From: Acidobacteriota bacterium
GTDB taxonomy: Bacteria; Acidobacteriota; Terriglobia; Acidiferrales; UBA7541
DNA length: 64,000 nt
Assembly (NCBI GenBank): GCA_013289955.1
Contig: JABCYZ010000034.1
Span: 1-64,000, forward strand
Direction: 5' to 3'
The notes under the pieces are model-generated. The model ran no database searches, was not told where the DNA came from, and worked only from the letters and a program-made list of their open reading frames with translations. Shown here piece after piece: positions 62,902 to 64,000 of this stretch (positions within the stretch are counted from its first letter, which is position 1; each line of letters begins with the position of its first letter). The translations under genes were made by a program, and so were the position numbers.

Positions 62902-64000
62902 TTAGTTGATTGCGTGCGCCGAAGAAACCCGAGGCTCGGTGATGCCGCGTGTTTCCGAGACGAGATGTCTTACTACCGCTTTCAGGTCGCCGGTTTGTTG
63001 ATAGATGCGCAATTGGCGCTCTGCGCTAGTGCCGTCTTTCAGGATCGTATGGATGTATTCGACGGCGCTGCGGCTGCCGAGATCGTCCACGACGTCATCG
63101 ACGAATTCAAGCAGCTCGAGCGCGAGCTCGCGCATGGGCACTTCGGCCTCCTTGCCGAAATCGATGAGCTTGCCTTCGATGCCATAGCGGGCGGCGCGCC
63201 ATTTGTTTTCTTCGATGAGGGCGCGGCGATAGAGGCGGTAGCTTTGATTGCGCTCGTAGAGGCGGTGGAGTTTTACCACGATGGCTTGCGTGAGGGCCGC
63301 GATCGAGACAGCCTCTTCGACTTTGGTGGTTACGTCAAACATGCGGAATTCGAGAGTGCCGAACATGGGGTGAGGACGCACATCCCACCAGATTTTTTTT
63401 CCATTGTCGATGCAGTTCAGCTTCATCAGAAGGTTGACGAAATTCTCGTAGGCGCTCCAGGATTCGAACTGTTCCGGGATGCCCGTGCGCGGGAAGCGGC
63501 GGAAGACGGTGGTGCGGAAGGATTTCAGGCCGGTGTTGCGGCCCATCCAGAAGGGCGAACTGGTCGAGAGCGCGAGCAGGTGCGGGAGAAAATAGCGGAC
63601 CATGTTCATCATGTCGATGGTGGTCTGCTTGTCGGGCATGGCTACGTGGACATGCATGCCGAAGATCAAAAGAGACCGGGCCAGCTGCTGGAGTTCCTCG
63701 ACGATGTGTTCGTACCGTTCGCCGGGAGATATGACCTGGTCGATCCAACTGGAAAAGGGATGAGTACCGGCGGCGGCGACTTGCAATCCGGCGCGCTCGG
63801 CAGCGGCCACGAGCTCGCCGCGGGTGCGGTGCATTTCAATGCGCAGCTCGCCGACGTTTTCGCAGATCTTCGTGCCCGTCTCGACGATGGACTGGTGCAT
63901 CTCGTGTTTCACTTGTTCCACGATATCCGGCGAAGCAGCGGAAACAAGTTGCATGACGTGAGAACGCAACGCACAGGTCGCGGGGTCAATGATCTGAAAC
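62902..64000 (-). CDS. GCS2/YbdK-type carboxylate-amine ligase (5' end outside window)
   Basis: At least 366 codons are visible; the frame continues past the window edge through FQIIDPATC, so the true start lies upstream of 64000 and an internal TTG at 63969 is not the start. Family features are LRSHVMQLVSAASPDIVEQV, FGMHVHVAMPDK, FWMGRNTGLKSFRTTVFRRF and FGTLEFRMFDVTT. The family is related to glutamate-cysteine ligase and couples an amino acid carboxylate to an amine with ATP. It is the first visible gene of the operon with two ATP-grasp ligases and an aminopeptidase; more genes may lie beyond the edge. Confidence 0.92.
   Translation of the reverse strand, partial: FQIIDPATCALRSHVMQLVSAASPDIVEQVKHEMHQSIVETGTKICENVGELRIEMHRTRGELVAAAERAGLQVAAAGTHPFSSWIDQVISPGERYEHIVEELQQLARSLLIFGMHVHVAMPDKQTTIDMMNMVRYFLPHLLALSTSSPFWMGRNTGLKSFRTTVFRRFPRTGIPEQFESWSAYENFVNLLMKLNCIDNGKKIWWDVRPHPMFGTLEFRMFDVTTKVEEAVSIAALTQAIVVKLHRLYERNQSYRLYRRALIEENKWRAARYGIEGKLIDFGKEAEVPMRELALELLEFVDDVVDDLGSRSAVEYIHTILKDGTSAERQLRIYQQTGDLKAVVRHLVSETRGITEPRVSSAHAIN

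Overview
The window looks like chromosomal DNA from an Acidobacteriota member (soil-type, Acidobacteriia-like). The main clue is four large orphan permeases with MacB/FtsX domains and no ATPase (ADOP type, a hallmark expansion of this phylum), two of them directly behind PadR regulators. Other genes fit: Tat-exported molybdenum hydroxylase subunits, giant TPR proteins, a Ser/Thr kinase-TPR fusion and a CehA-like hydrolase with a TolB-type propeller. No rRNA, tRNA, CRISPR array or insertion sequence was recognised.

Layout. 1-2.4 kb is degraded: an inverted repeat, a gene broken by two stops, a HAD phosphatase, a small conserved gene and the stub of a third ADOP gene. 2.4-8.2 kb is a PadR-ADOP-ADOP operon with a readable promoter and palindromic operator candidate. 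8.3-9.3 kb is a secreted alpha/beta hydrolase. 9.5-24.9 kb is a compact six-gene envelope operon: membrane-anchored beta-propeller, VIT-VWA protein, 2482-aa TPR protein, DUF3352-like protein, minimal penicillin-binding transpeptidase and SpoIID/LytB protein. 25.0-28.3 kb is a second PadR-ADOP pair, followed by a membrane-anchored LuxR regulator (28.4-28.9 kb, minus). 29.1-31.7 kb encodes a two-subunit molybdenum hydroxylase.

31.8-35.7 kb (minus) is a stressosome operon, rsbR-rsbS-rsbT-rsbX, that continues into a histidine kinase carrying an RsbU-type N-terminal domain and a NarL-type response regulator. The stress signal therefore probably leaves through a phosphorelay instead of the SigB partner switch. 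Divergent from it lie a GGDEF diguanylate cyclase and a PilZ protein (36.0-37.2 kb). Next come a secreted tandem-repeat protein, a small secreted protein, a GT4 glycosyltransferase, a membrane SpoIIE-type phosphatase and a lone receiver-domain protein (to 43.2 kb).

43.6-46.5 kb carries an ADOP permease and an ArsR regulator. 47.5-54.1 kb (minus) is an operon of methyltransferase, DinB-like protein, molybdopterin-binding oxidoreductase without its Fe-S partner, and CehA-like hydrolase. 54.3-59.2 kb holds an esterase and a Ser/Thr kinase-TPR protein. The right end (59.2-64.0 kb, minus) is a ligase operon: GCS2/YbdK-type carboxylate-amine ligase (cut by the window edge), ATP-grasp, second ATP-grasp of the glutathionylspermidine-synthase type, and M29-like aminopeptidase. 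It probably makes and trims a small peptide-like metabolite.

The strongest candidates for undescribed biology are the stressosome wired to a histidine kinase, the six-gene envelope operon and the ATP-grasp ligase operon.
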